Positions 43,300 to 53,229 are shown, counted from the stretch's first letter. The stretch is DNA of 64,000 nucleotides from Mycolicibacterium sp. GF69 (GCF_003284965.1 NZ_QMEW01000027.1:1-64000), one strand, 5' to 3'. A program made the numbers and translations. Notes: generated from the letters alone by a model not told the origin.

Positions 43300-43785
43300 A
43301 TGGTGGGTGAGTCACCCCCATTGGGACACGACGACGAGCGTGGCGACGTGGCCGCGTCCGAATCCGGCGTCCGCACCGAGCGCGCAGAGCCTTCCGATCT
43401 CGACGCCTGGGATCTTGACGCACATGTCGAACCCGTCGCAGGCGCTTCGGCGGTTCCGGCCGTCACTGTGACCAACCCGCCGGGCACCGTGACGGTGAGC
43501 GCCTTTCCCGACGGACGGGTCGCCGGGATAGAACTCTCGCCGAAGGCGAGCGAACTCACCGAGGACGAACTCGCGGCCGAGATCGTCGTCATCGCCGGTC
43601 TGGCCAGCCAGGACGCGAAGTCGGCGCAGTTCACCAGCATGCTCGAGGGCATGCGCGCACAAGGCCACGATGACGCGGCGACGCGCGATTTTCTCGGCCG
43701 TGACCTCGACCTACCGAGTCCGGAACAGGCCCGCGCCGAGCGCGCCCGGGTGTTCGCGACAAGATACCCGGATGACCATGAGTGA
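43300..43785 (+). CDS. espH: ESX-1 accessory protein EspH
   Basis: 161 residues, with an acidic, disordered N-terminus (DLDAWDLDAHVEP) and a C-terminal domain VTVTNPPGTVTVSAFPDGRVAGIELSPKASELTEDELAAEIVVIAGLA that closely follows M. tuberculosis EspH (Rv3867), ending LDLPSPEQA ... VFATRYPDD. EspH is a YbaB-like/EbfC-fold protein needed for normal ESX-1 function; its molecular role remains uncertain. The stop lies 8 bp inside eccA1, so the two are coupled. GAGGAAGGC upstream serves as ribosome site. Confidence 0.9.
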   Translation: MVGESPPLGHDDERGDVAASESGVRTERAEPSDLDAWDLDAHVEPVAGASAVPAVTVTNPPGTVTVSAFPDGRVAGIELSPKASELTEDELAAEIVVIAGLASQDAKSAQFTSMLEGMRAQGHDDAATRDFLGRDLDLPSPEQARAERARVFATRYPDDHE

Positions 43786-45499
43786 GCACCTGGCCAGCCT
43801 GTTCGCCAGCGCGGTCGGCATGTTGCCCAGCGCCCCCGCGCGCTCGTTCGAGATCTTCACCGAGATCACGACTCTCGACGAGTCCGCCTGCGATGCGTGG
43901 GTGGGCCGGATCCGTTGCGGCGACACCGACCGGGTGACGTTGTTCCGGGCCTGGTACTCACGTGCCAACTTCGGTCAGCTCGCCGGCTCGGCCGAGATCT
44001 CGATGAACAGCCTCAACGCCCGCGTGCCCATCGGCGGACAGTTCGGCGACATCACCTATCCGGTCAATTCGCCGCTGGCCATCACGATGGGGTTCGCGGC
44101 CAACGAGGCGTCGGTCGGTAACTACACCGACGCCATGGAGGCGCTCGAGGACGTCCCGACGGCGGGCGCCGAGCATCTGGTGGCCTGGCTGAAAGCGGTC
44201 GTCTACGGTGCCGCCGAACGCTGGACCGACGTGATCGATCAGGTGCGCAGCGCCGCCGGCTGGCCCGACAAGTTCCTGGCGGCCGCGGCAGGGGTCGCGC
44301 ACGGCGTCGCGGCGGCCAACCTCGGGCTGTTCACCGAGGCCGAGCGACGGCTGACCGAATCCAACTCCGCACCCGCCGGGGAGGCGTGCGCACCGGCTAT
44401 CGCGTGGTTCCTGGCGATGACCCGCCGCGGCCAGGGCAACGAAGACGCCGCGGTCGCACTGTTGGAGTGGTTGCAGGCGACCCATCCGGAACCGAAAGTT
44501 GTTGCAGCGCTGCGCGATCCGTCGTACCGGCTGACGACGACCACCGCGGAGAAGATAGCCGCGCGCAAAGATCCCTGGGATCCGGCCAGCGTCGAGGCCG
44601 ACACCTCCGGTCGCGACCGACTGCTGGCCGACGCGCAGGCCGAACTCGACCGCCAGATCGGGCTCACGCGGGTCAAGGAACAGATCGAGGCGTACCGCGC
44701 CGCCACGCAGATGGCCAAGATCCGCGCGGCCCGCGGCATGAAGGTGGCGCAGGGCTCCAAGCACATGATCTTCGCCGGACCGCCCGGCACAGGGAAGACG
44801 ACGATCGCGCGCGTGGTCGCCAACATTCTGGCCGGACTGGGTGTGACCAGCGAGCCGAAGCTCGTCGAGTCCTCACGCAAGGATTTCGTCGCCGAGTACG
44901 AGGGGCAGTCGGCGGTGAAGACCAGCCGGACCATCGACCGCGCACTCGGTGGGGTGCTGTTCATCGACGAGGCCTACACGCTGGTGCAGGAACGCGACGG
45001 GCGCACCGACCCGTTCGGTACGGAGGCCCTGGACACGCTGTTGGCGCGGATGGAGAACGACCGTGACCGGCTCGTGGTGATCATCGCCGGATACAGCGCC
45101 GACATCGACCGCCTGCTGGAGTCCAATGACGGCCTTCGGTCGCGTTTCGCCACCCGCATCGAATTCGACTCGTACACCCCCGACGAGATCGTGGAGATCG
45201 CCAAAGTCATTGCCCAGGCCAATGACTCGGCATTGGACGAGCACGCGGTCAAGCAGGTCCTCGAGGCCGCCACCTTGTTGAGCCGGCGGGCGTTGAACGG
45301 CAAGCCGGCGCTCGACATCGCCGGTAACGGTCGCTACGCACGGCAGCTGGTCGAGGCCGGTGAACAGAACCGTGACATGCGGCTGGCCCGCTCGCTCGAC
45401 GTCGAGGGCCTCGATGTCGAACAGCTCAGCGAGATCAACGGTGAGGACATGGCCGCGGCCATCGGCGCGGTCCACGCACGGCTGAACATCGGCGATTAG
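43778..45499 (+). CDS. eccA1: Cytosolic AAA+ ATPase EccA1
   Basis: 573 residues, equal to the M. tuberculosis protein. The N-terminal TPR-like domain (about 1-290) binds substrates or chaperones (RIRCGDTDRVTLFRAWYSRANFGQL). The C-terminal CbxX/CfxQ AAA+ domain has Walker A FAGPPGTGKTTIA (about 337), Walker B GGVLFIDEAYTL (about 393), sensor 1 and the arginine finger region LRSRFATRIEF. Energises ESX-1 secretion, possibly by stripping EspG1 from PE/PPE. The second ATG (43778) gives the same N-terminus as homologues (MSEHLASLF); 43772 is an alternative. Confidence 0.95.
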   Translation: MSEHLASLFASAVGMLPSAPARSFEIFTEITTLDESACDAWVGRIRCGDTDRVTLFRAWYSRANFGQLAGSAEISMNSLNARVPIGGQFGDITYPVNSPLAITMGFAANEASVGNYTDAMEALEDVPTAGAEHLVAWLKAVVYGAAERWTDVIDQVRSAAGWPDKFLAAAAGVAHGVAAANLGLFTEAERRLTESNSAPAGEACAPAIAWFLAMTRRGQGNEDAAVALLEWLQATHPEPKVVAALRDPSYRLTTTTAEKIAARKDPWDPASVEADTSGRDRLLADAQAELDRQIGLTRVKEQIEAYRAATQMAKIRAARGMKVAQGSKHMIFAGPPGTGKTTIARVVANILAGLGVTSEPKLVESSRKDFVAEYEGQSAVKTSRTIDRALGGVLFIDEAYTLVQERDGRTDPFGTEALDTLLARMENDRDRLVVIIAGYSADIDRLLESNDGLRSRFATRIEFDSYTPDEIVEIAKVIAQANDSALDEHAVKQVLEAATLLSRRALNGKPALDIAGNGRYARQLVEAGEQNRDMRLARSLDVEGLDVEQLSEINGEDMAAAIGAVHARLNIGD

Positions 45500-45501
45500 T
45501 C

Positions 45502-46983
45502 ATGGCGGGTTTTCGGCTCACCACGAAGGTGCAGGTCAGCGGTTGGCGCTTTCTGCTGCGCCGCGTCGAGCACGCAATCGTGCGCAGAGACACCCGGATG
45601 TTCGACGACCCGCTGCAGTTCTACAGTCGTGCGGTGTCCGCGGGCATCGTGATCGCGGTTCTGATCTGCCTGGGTGCGGCGCTGTTGGCGTATTTCAAGC
45701 CGCTCGGAAAGCGCGGCGGCGACACACTTCTCGTCGACCGCAGCACCAATCAGCTCTACGTCGTGCTTCCCGGCAGCGATCAGCTGCGACCGGTGTACAA
45801 CCTGACCTCGGCACGGCTCGTCCTCGGGAACGCAGGGACGCCCTCCGCGGTCAAGTCCGACGAGCTCAACCGCATGCCGAAGGGTCAGCCCATCGGAATT
45901 CCCGGGGCGCCGTACGCGACACCGGTCGGCGGCGCAAACTCGATGTGGACGTTGTGTGACACCGTCACCAAGCCCGAAAGCGTGACGCCGAACCTCGAAA
46001 CGTCGGTCATCGTGCGCCCACTGGTGACCGACGCGTCGGTCGGACCGATGCGCCCGAACCAGGGCATGCTGGTGACCTACGAGAACGACAGCTGGCTGGT
46101 CACCGAAAGCGGTAGGCACGACATCGATCTGGCCGACCGTGCGGTCACCTCCGCGGTGGGGATCCCGGTCACCGCCAGGGCGACGCCGATCTCGGAAGGG
46201 CTGTTCAACGCCCTGCCCAACGCCGGGCCGTGGCGGCTGCCCGACATTCCGCGCGCAGGGGCGCCGAACACCGTTGGGCTGCCGCCGAATCTGGTGATCG
46301 GCGCGGTCTTCAAAGCGCTCACCGAAGACGGCGAGCAGCATTTCGTGGTGCTACCAGACGGTATCGCGCGGGTGAACGACACCACCGCCGCCGCGATCCG
46401 CGCCACCAACTCCTACGGTCTGGTCACCCCGCCGTCGGTGGAAGCCAGCGTGGTCACCGACATCGCCGAGCATGTCTTCGCCTCACCGCTGCCCGACAAG
46501 CCGTTGGACATCCTGCTGCGCCAGGACGACCCGACGCTGTGCTGGGCGTGGCAGCGCGAAGCCGGCGACAAGGCGCCGAAGACGACGGTGATCGCGGGTC
46601 GGCGGTTGCCGATACCGGCGTCGGCGATGAATACCGGGATCAGCCAGATCGGCGGTGATGCAACCATTTACATCGACGGCGGAAAGTACCTGCGATTGCA
46701 GTCGCCCGATCCGCGGTACGGCGAGAGCCTCTACTACGTCGATCCGCAGGGCGTGCGGTATGGCGTGCCCAACGAGGACACCGGAAACGCACTGGGTCTG
46801 AGCGCGCCGGGCACCGCACCGTGGCAGGTGGTCGGGCTCCTGGTCGACGGGCCGGTGCTGTCGAAGGAGGCGGCGTTGATCGAACACGACACCCTGCCTC
46901 CGGATCCCAACCCGCGCAAGGTCGGCGACAGCCCTGAAGGCTCCGCCCGGCCGGCCACGTCCCAGACCGGAGGCGGCGGATGA
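45502..46983 (+). CDS. eccB1: ESX-1 membrane channel component EccB1
   Basis: 493 residues. A short cytosolic N-terminus (GFRLTTKVQVSGWRFLLRRVEHAIVRRD) precedes one membrane helix (about 44-65) and a large periplasmic R1-R4 repeat domain. The conserved FDDPLQFYSRA precedes the helix. Two cysteines that usually form the core disulfide are visible (WTLCDTVT, TLCWAWQ). EccB forms the periplasmic face of the ESX-1 hexamer. The gene starts 2 bp after eccA1 and overlaps eccCa1 (ATGA). Confidence 0.95.
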   Translation: MAGFRLTTKVQVSGWRFLLRRVEHAIVRRDTRMFDDPLQFYSRAVSAGIVIAVLICLGAALLAYFKPLGKRGGDTLLVDRSTNQLYVVLPGSDQLRPVYNLTSARLVLGNAGTPSAVKSDELNRMPKGQPIGIPGAPYATPVGGANSMWTLCDTVTKPESVTPNLETSVIVRPLVTDASVGPMRPNQGMLVTYENDSWLVTESGRHDIDLADRAVTSAVGIPVTARATPISEGLFNALPNAGPWRLPDIPRAGAPNTVGLPPNLVIGAVFKALTEDGEQHFVVLPDGIARVNDTTAAAIRATNSYGLVTPPSVEASVVTDIAEHVFASPLPDKPLDILLRQDDPTLCWAWQREAGDKAPKTTVIAGRRLPIPASAMNTGISQIGGDATIYIDGGKYLRLQSPDPRYGESLYYVDPQGVRYGVPNEDTGNALGLSAPGTAPWQVVGLLVDGPVLSKEAALIEHDTLPPDPNPRKVGDSPEGSARPATSQTGGGG

Positions 46984-49211
46984 CCACCAAGAAGTTCACC
47001 CCGATCATCAAGCGCGGGCCGCGGCTGACGCCCGGCGAGGTCAACGTCGCGCCGCCCGACGACCTCGGCGTCGAGATTCCGCCCTCGGGGATCCAGAAGG
47101 CGCTGCCCTGGGTGATGGGCGGCGGCATGCTCGGAATGATCGCGATCATGATTTTCACCGGTATCCGGCAACTGTCGCCGTACATGCTGATGATGCCGCT
47201 GATGATGATCATGGCCACGGTCGGGTTTATGGCCGGCGGCGGGCCCGGCGGCAAGCGCGTGCCCGAGATCAACGCCGACCGCAAGGAGTACCTTCGCTAT
47301 CTGGCCGGACTCCGTACGCGGGTCACCTCGTCGGCGGCCGCGCAGGTGGCGTTCTTCAACTACCACGCTCCCCATCCGGAAGACCTGCTGTCGATCGTCG
47401 GCACGAACCGCCAGTGGTCACGGCAGACCAACGCCGACTTCTTTGCCGCCACCCGGATCGGGCTGGGCGCCGAACCCGCGGTCGACCGGCTGCTCAAGCC
47501 CGCCGTCGGCGGCGAGTTGGCCGGCCCGCAGGGGGCGCCGCAGCCGCATCTGGAGCCGGTGAGCCACATGTGGGTCACCAAGTTCCTGCGCACGCACGGC
47601 CTGATTCACGACTGCCCGAAACTGTTGCAGCTGCGCACCTTTCCGACGATCGCCATCGGCGGCGATTTGGCCGGCGCCGCGGGTCTGCTGACCGCGATGG
47701 TCTGCCATCTGGCCGTGTTCCATCCGCCGGACCTCTTGCAGATCCGCGTGCTCACCGACAATCCCGAAGACCCGAACTGGGCGTGGCTCAAGTGGTTACC
47801 GCATGTCCAGCATCAGACCGATGCCGACGCAGCGGGGGCGACCCGGATGATCTTCACCCGTCCCGACGGGCTGAGCGACCTGACCGCACGCGGACCGCAC
47901 ACCGCCGACGCCGCGCCGAGCGGGCCCTACGTCGTCGTCGTCGACCTAACCGGCGGCAGGGCCGGTTTCCCGGTCGACGGCCGGGCCGGGGCCACGGTGA
48001 TCACCCTCGGTAACCACAAGGGGTCGGCATACCGCATCCGCGTGGCGGCCGACGGGACCGCCGACGACCGGCTGCCCAACCAGACGTTTCGACTGGTCAC
48101 CTCGACGGTCGATCACCTGACGCCGGGGCAGGCCGCTGGTGTCGCGCGGAAACTGGCCGGCTGGTCGATCACCGGCACGATCATCGACAAGAGCGTGCGG
48201 GTGCAGAAGAAGGTCGCGACCGAGTGGCACCAACTCGTCGGGGCTCAGACGATCGAGGAAGTGACACCCGCGCGATGGCGGATGTTCACCGACACCGACC
48301 GCGACCGGTTGCGCATCCCGTTCGGGCACGAGCTCAAGACCGGCGACATCATGCACCTCGACATCAAGGAGGGTGCCGAGTTCGGCGCCGGCCCACACGG
48401 GATGCTGATCGGCACAACGGGTTCGGGTAAGTCCGAGTTCCTCCGGACCCTGATCCTGTCGCTGGCGGCCACCCACCACCCCGACCAGATCAACCTGTTG
48501 CTCACCGACTTCAAGGGTGGCTCGACGTTTTTGGGGATGGAGAAACTGCCCCACACCGCGGCCGTCGTCACCAACATGGAAGAGGAAGCCGAACTTGTCA
48601 GCCGTATGGGTGAGGTGCTCAGCGGCGAACTGGACCGTCGGCAGTCGATCCTGCGCCAAGCCGGTATGCAGGTCGGTGCTGCGGGTGCGCTGTCCGGCGT
48701 CGCCGAGTACGAGAAGCACCGTGAGCGCGGAGCCGATCTGCCACCACTGCCAACCCTTTTCGTCGTCGTCGACGAGTTCGCCGAACTGTTGCAGAACCAC
48801 CCCGACTTCATCGCGCTGTTCGATCGCATCTGCCGCGTCGGGCGGTCGCTGCGTGTGCATCTGCTGCTGGCGACGCAATCGCTGAACACCGGGGGAGTGC
48901 GCATCGACAAGCTCGAACCAAACCTGACTTACCGGATCGCCCTGCGCACCACCAGTTCGGCCGAATCCAAGGCGGTGATCGGAACGCCGGAGGCGCAGTA
49001 CATCACGAACAAAGAGAGTGGTGTCGGCTTCCTCCGCGTCGGCATGGAGGATCCGATCAAGTTCCACAGTGTCTACACCGGGGTCAACTATGTGCCCACG
49101 GCGGCGCACCAGGACAACGGCGAAGTGCGACCGCGGACCAACGGGCAGAGCCGGTTGCAGATCCGCCAGTTCACCGCGGCTCCGATTCTCGAAACGACGG
49201 TGAGGTCATGA
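46980..49211 (+). CDS. eccCa1: ESX-1 FtsK/SpoIIIE ATPase subunit EccCa1
   Basis: 743 residues. Two N-terminal membrane helices (about 38-85) are followed by the cytosolic ATPase domain 1: Walker A MLIGTTGSGKSEFLR (about 477) and the Walker B-like LFVVVDEFAELL (about 595). Motor that drives substrate export with EccCb1. As in other ESX-1 systems the ATPase is split in two polypeptides; EccC of other ESX types is one chain. The start overlaps eccB1; the stop overlaps eccCb1 (ATGA). Confidence 0.95.
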   Translation: MTTKKFTPIIKRGPRLTPGEVNVAPPDDLGVEIPPSGIQKALPWVMGGGMLGMIAIMIFTGIRQLSPYMLMMPLMMIMATVGFMAGGGPGGKRVPEINADRKEYLRYLAGLRTRVTSSAAAQVAFFNYHAPHPEDLLSIVGTNRQWSRQTNADFFAATRIGLGAEPAVDRLLKPAVGGELAGPQGAPQPHLEPVSHMWVTKFLRTHGLIHDCPKLLQLRTFPTIAIGGDLAGAAGLLTAMVCHLAVFHPPDLLQIRVLTDNPEDPNWAWLKWLPHVQHQTDADAAGATRMIFTRPDGLSDLTARGPHTADAAPSGPYVVVVDLTGGRAGFPVDGRAGATVITLGNHKGSAYRIRVAADGTADDRLPNQTFRLVTSTVDHLTPGQAAGVARKLAGWSITGTIIDKSVRVQKKVATEWHQLVGAQTIEEVTPARWRMFTDTDRDRLRIPFGHELKTGDIMHLDIKEGAEFGAGPHGMLIGTTGSGKSEFLRTLILSLAATHHPDQINLLLTDFKGGSTFLGMEKLPHTAAVVTNMEEEAELVSRMGEVLSGELDRRQSILRQAGMQVGAAGALSGVAEYEKHRERGADLPPLPTLFVVVDEFAELLQNHPDFIALFDRICRVGRSLRVHLLLATQSLNTGGVRIDKLEPNLTYRIALRTTSSAESKAVIGTPEAQYITNKESGVGFLRVGMEDPIKFHSVYTGVNYVPTAAHQDNGEVRPRTNGQSRLQIRQFTAAPILETTVRS

Positions 49212-50965
49212 GCATCGAGCCGGACGAGCGCGTGCTGCGCGAGGTCGTTCTCGACCAGTTGACGACCGGTGAGATCCGGGCTTATCGAATGTGGCTGCCG
49301 CCGTTGGCAGATCCGGTGCCGGTCAACGAGCTGATCGCCAACGACCACCAGCGCCAACCGCTGCGCTTCGGGCTGGGCATCATGGACGAGCCGCGCCGGC
49401 ACCGCCAGGAGGTGTGGGGCATCGACACGTCGTCGGCCAGCGGCAACATCGCTGTCGGCGGTGCACCGCAAACCGGAAAATCCACCTTCCTGCAGACGCT
49501 GATCCTGTCGGCCGCCGCGACCCACACGCCCCGGCAGGTGCAGTTCTACTGCGTGGACCTCGGCGGCGGCGGCCTGATGTATCTCGAGGACCTGCCGCAT
49601 GTCGGTGGTGTCGCGACGCGTTCGGAGCCGGATCGGGTCAACCGAGTCGTCGCGGAGATGAAAGCCGTTCTGCGCCAGCGTGAAGCGCTGTTCAAGCAGT
49701 ACCGGGTCGGGTCGATGGCGGCTTACCGTCAGATGCGCGACGACGCGAGCCATCCCCTGGCTGCCGATCCGTTCGGTGACGTGTTCCTGGTGATCGACGG
49801 TTGGCCTGCCTTCGTCGCCGAGTTCCCCGATCTCGAACCGGTGGTGCAGGATCTGGCCGGACAGGGTCTGCAGTTCGGCGTGCACACCGTGATCTCGACG
49901 CCGCGGTGGACCGAGCTCAAGTCACGTATCCGCGACTACCTCGGCACGAAGGTCGAGTTCCGGCTCGGCGACGTGAACGAGACCCAGATCGACCGCATCA
50001 CCCGGGAGATCCCGGCCAACCGGCCCGGCCGCGCGATCTCGATGGAGAAACACCACCTGATGATGGGCGTGCCGCGGCTCGACGGTGTGCACAGCGCGGA
50101 CGATCTCGTCCGCGCGATGTCGGAGGCGGTCCAGGTCGTCACCGCCCGGCACACCGATCAGGCACCCAAGGTGCGCGTCCTACCCGATCGCATCTACCTG
50201 CGCGACCTCGATCCGAACCCGCCGGGACCGGACGCCGACTACCGCACCCGGTGGACGGTGCCGCTCGGTCTTCGGGAGTCCGATATGAGCGTCGCCTACA
50301 ACCACATGCACACCACCCCGCATCTGTTGGTCTTCGGTGCGCCCAAGTCGGGCAAGACCCGGATCGCACATGCAGTCGCGCAGGCGATCTGTGCGCGAAA
50401 CAGCCCGGAGCAGGTGCGGTTCATGTTGGCGGACTTCCGGTCGGGCCTGCTCGACGCGGTACCGCAGTCCCACCTGCTCGCGGCGGGCGCCGTGAACCGC
50501 AACAGCGCGAGCCTGGAGGAGGCCATCAAGGCGCTGGCCATCAACCTCAAGAAGCGGCTTCCGCCCGCCGACCTCACCACGGCGCAATTACGCGCCCGGT
50601 CCTGGTGGAGCGGCCCCGACGTGGTGCTGCTCGTCGACGACTGGCACATGATCGTCGCCGCCGGCGGTGTGGTGCCCCCGATGGCCCCGCTGTTCCCGTT
50701 ACTGCCCGCGGCCGCCGACATCGGCCTGCATCTCATCGTGACCTGCCAGATGAGCCAGGCCCACCGCGCGACCATGGACAAGTTCGTCGGCGTTGCATAC
50801 GGCGCCGGTTCGCCGACGCTGTTCCTCTCGGGTGAGAAGCAGGAATTTCCGTCCAGTGAGATCAAACTCAAGCGGCGACCGCCTGGCCAGGGATTTCTCA
50901 TCTCACCGGACGGAAAAGAAGTCATCCAGGCGGCCTATGTCGATCCGCCGGAAGAACTTGTGTAA
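49208..50965 (+). CDS. eccCb1: ESX-1 FtsK/SpoIIIE ATPase subunit EccCb1
   Basis: 585 residues, cytosolic. It carries ATPase domains 2 and 3: Walker A GGAPQTGKSTFLQT (about 83) with FLVIDGWPAFV, and GAPKSGKTRIAH (about 377) with VVLLVDDWHMIV. Domain 3 of EccCb1 binds the C-terminal signal of EsxB, recruiting the EsxA-EsxB pair. Overlaps eccCa1 by 4 bp. Followed by a 168-bp gap before PE35. Confidence 0.95.
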   Translation: MSIEPDERVLREVVLDQLTTGEIRAYRMWLPPLADPVPVNELIANDHQRQPLRFGLGIMDEPRRHRQEVWGIDTSSASGNIAVGGAPQTGKSTFLQTLILSAAATHTPRQVQFYCVDLGGGGLMYLEDLPHVGGVATRSEPDRVNRVVAEMKAVLRQREALFKQYRVGSMAAYRQMRDDASHPLAADPFGDVFLVIDGWPAFVAEFPDLEPVVQDLAGQGLQFGVHTVISTPRWTELKSRIRDYLGTKVEFRLGDVNETQIDRITREIPANRPGRAISMEKHHLMMGVPRLDGVHSADDLVRAMSEAVQVVTARHTDQAPKVRVLPDRIYLRDLDPNPPGPDADYRTRWTVPLGLRESDMSVAYNHMHTTPHLLVFGAPKSGKTRIAHAVAQAICARNSPEQVRFMLADFRSGLLDAVPQSHLLAAGAVNRNSASLEEAIKALAINLKKRLPPADLTTAQLRARSWWSGPDVVLLVDDWHMIVAAGGVVPPMAPLFPLLPAAADIGLHLIVTCQMSQAHRATMDKFVGVAYGAGSPTLFLSGEKQEFPSSEIKLKRRPPGQGFLISPDGKEVIQAAYVDPPEELV

Positions 50966-51133
50966 TGAGCACCCTCTGAGCGCGGTTAGGATATTTCCAG
51001 AACACGCCAGCAAACTCGACGACGAGCCGCTGGCGAGGGAATCAAGGCCCGTTGCGGGCTCTGCAGCAACCGCGCCTGAGTGGTGCACAAATTCATATGC
51101 ATTCAGTTCGAACGTAATGAGGAGAGATTGCAA

Positions 51134-51427
51134 ATGCAGCCGTTGATGCACAACCCGGGTGCCGTAGGAGTCGGTGGACAGGTAGTCGCTAACGGGGCGC
51201 GCGGTCTGGCCGGGGGCACGACCGCCGGCGCCGCGGTCACCGCACTGGTTCCGGCGGGGGCCGACGAGGTGTCGGCCCAGGCGGCTGCCGCGTTCGCCGC
51301 CGAGGGCGTGGAAACGCTCGCGATGAACACATTCGCGCAAGAGGAACTGGCCCGGATGGGCGCGGCGGTCATTGAGATCTCCGGTACCTACGCGGCGATC
51401 GACAGCGCAAACGCCGCAACGTTCTGA
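51134..51427 (+). CDS. PE35: PE-family protein PE35
   Basis: 97 residues. Opening MQPLMHNPGAVG plus the PE core LVPAGADEVSAQAAAAFAAEGVETLA and C-terminal YAAIDSAN; the YxxxD signal (Y-A-A-I-D) is conserved. Forms a helical pair with PPE68 and is secreted or surface-exposed through ESX-1. The ATG at 51134 follows GGAGAG; the ATG-like opening at 51080 would add 18 odd residues. Matches the length and position of PE35 in other mycobacteria. Confidence 0.93.
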   Translation: MQPLMHNPGAVGVGGQVVANGARGLAGGTTAGAAVTALVPAGADEVSAQAAAAFAAEGVETLAMNTFAQEELARMGAAVIEISGTYAAIDSANAATF

Positions 51428-51507
51428 CCGCACGGGTTGCATTTGTCAACCCGCTTCATTCGCATCCATTTCGCACGCTCACTCGAGACCGAGGGAAGAC
51501 CTAGACG

Positions 51508-52803
51508 ATGTTCTGGCATGCCTTGCCGCCAGAATTCAACACTGCGCGGCTGATGGCCGGCGCCGGCCCGGCGCCGATGCTGCAAGCTGCCGCGGGGTGG
51601 GAGGCCTTGGCGATACTGCTGGAAACGCAGGCCGACGAACTGGCCGCCAGCCTTGCCACCCTCGCGTCGGTATGGAGTGGCTTGGCCAGTGAACAAGCCG
51701 TGTCGGCCACCATGCCGATGGTCATCTGGCTGCGGACCGTATCCGCCCAGGCGCACAAGCGGGCGTTGCAGGCGACGGCGCAGGCGAACTCTTACAACCT
51801 GGCCATGACCACCACGCCGCCCCTGCCGGAGATCGAGCAGAACCACGTCACCCACGCGGTGCTCGAGGCCACCAACTTTCTCGGCGTCAATACGGTGCCG
51901 ATCGGCATCAACGAGTTTGACTACTTCGTCCGCATGTGGAATCAGGCGGCCGGCGCCATGGACGTCTACCAGGCCGAAACGGCTCTGAACATGCTGTTCG
52001 AGCCGATCATGCCGGCCAAGCCGATCGTGATGCCCGGCATGAACGCGGCAATCACGGCCCAGGGAGTCGCCCAGGCAGCGGCCATGGTCCCTGCGGCGGC
52101 GCTGACCAATGCGGCGATTGCCCAGGTGGCTGCGCAAGCCACGCTCGAGTCAGCGGTGCTGCAGGCCGGCCGCGGCGCGGCTACGGCCAACATGGCGGGT
52201 CAGCGTGCGCAGGGCCAGGTGCAGAAAGCCGACAACCTCGCTCAGCAGTCGACGCATCCGGACCAGATGATGCAACAAGGCACGCAAATGGGCATGCAGA
52301 TGGCCTCGCAGCTGGGTTCGACGTTGGCTCAACTGCCGCAGCAGGGCATGCAGATGGTGATGCAACCGGTGCAACAGGTGGCCCAACCGTTGCAACAGGT
52401 CACCTCGCTGTTCAGCCAGTTGGGCAGCAGCCTCGGCAGCGAGCAGATGCAAGCGGGCCTGGTTGGAGCCAGCCCGTTGTCGAATCACCCGTTGGCCGGC
52501 GGCTCGGGCGCCACATCGGGCGCCGGTCTGGTGCGCGCGGCGTCGCTGCCCGGTGCCGGCGGGACGCTGGCGCGCACTCCTCTGATGGCCGGCCTGATCG
52601 GATCGCCGTCAGCCGTTTCGCCCACGCCTGGGGCCGCGGCAGGCGGAAGCGGGGGCGGCTTGGCGCCGGTCGGCGCCGGCGGCGGTGCGGGGCCGATGGC
52701 GCACATGGGCCAGCGCGGCAGCAGCGGCGGAAGCAGGCAGGGGCTGACGGCGCCGCGGGTGCTGCCGCAGGACCTCGGCGAAGACGAGGACGACGACTGG
52801 TGA
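51508..52803 (+). CDS. PPE68: PPE-family protein PPE68
   Basis: 431 residues, longer than the 368 of M. tuberculosis. The PPE domain (about 1-175) starts MFWHALPPEFNTARLMAGAG and includes the WSGL turn and PLPEIEQNHVTHAVLEATNFLGVN. A Met/Gln-rich middle region (about 245-305; QQGTQMGMQMASQ, QGMQMVMQPVQQ) is inserted relative to the tuberculosis protein. The C-terminal GSSPLSNHPLAGGSG-like and acidic EDEDDDW end match. Partner of PE35, chaperoned by EspG1. Confidence 0.93.
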   Translation: MFWHALPPEFNTARLMAGAGPAPMLQAAAGWEALAILLETQADELAASLATLASVWSGLASEQAVSATMPMVIWLRTVSAQAHKRALQATAQANSYNLAMTTTPPLPEIEQNHVTHAVLEATNFLGVNTVPIGINEFDYFVRMWNQAAGAMDVYQAETALNMLFEPIMPAKPIVMPGMNAAITAQGVAQAAAMVPAAALTNAAIAQVAAQATLESAVLQAGRGAATANMAGQRAQGQVQKADNLAQQSTHPDQMMQQGTQMGMQMASQLGSTLAQLPQQGMQMVMQPVQQVAQPLQQVTSLFSQLGSSLGSEQMQAGLVGASPLSNHPLAGGSGATSGAGLVRAASLPGAGGTLARTPLMAGLIGSPSAVSPTPGAAAGGSGGGLAPVGAGGGAGPMAHMGQRGSSGGSRQGLTAPRVLPQDLGEDEDDDW

Positions 52804-52897
52804 TCGTCCACCAAGACTTCCCGGCCACCCGGTCGGAAAGACTCGCCATTCGGAACAAATTTGGTGAGGACACAGGAAAAAAGAAAGAGTATCCAGC

Positions 52898-53197
52898 ATG
52901 GCATTGAAAACTGACGTTGCTGTCCTCGTCAAAGAGGCAGGGAACTTCGAACGAATCAGCGGGGAGCTTCAGGCTGTGATCCGCTACGTCGAGTCGACGG
53001 GCGAGGCCCTACGTCCGAACTTCCACGGGGTGGCCGGCACCGCCGCGCAGACGGCCCTGCTGCGCTTCCAGGAGGCAGCGACACGCCAGATCAACGAGCT
53101 GAACGAGATCTCAGCCAACATCCAGACCGCCGGGGTGCAGTACGGCTCCACCGACGAGGACCAGGCCGGCAACATCACCGGCGCCATGGGCATCTGA
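52898..53197 (+). CDS. esxB: ESX-1 substrate EsxB (CFP-10), with FHG instead of WXG
   Basis: 99 residues, helical hairpin. KTDVAVLVKEAGNFERISGELQAVIRYVEST, then the turn RPNFHGVAGTAAQTALLRFQEAA, and C-terminal GVQYGSTDEDQ with the YxxxD/E export signal. The canonical Trp of the turn is Phe (NFHG in place of QWRG), unusual for EsxB, and the first helix has changed residues too. Should pair with EsxA of the next gene, which keeps WGG. Position between PPE68 and esxA leaves the identity beyond doubt. Confidence 0.94.
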   Translation: MALKTDVAVLVKEAGNFERISGELQAVIRYVESTGEALRPNFHGVAGTAAQTALLRFQEAATRQINELNEISANIQTAGVQYGSTDEDQAGNITGAMGI

Positions 53198-53229
53198 GAA
53201 CCGACCACGACAGGAACGGAGTACACAAC

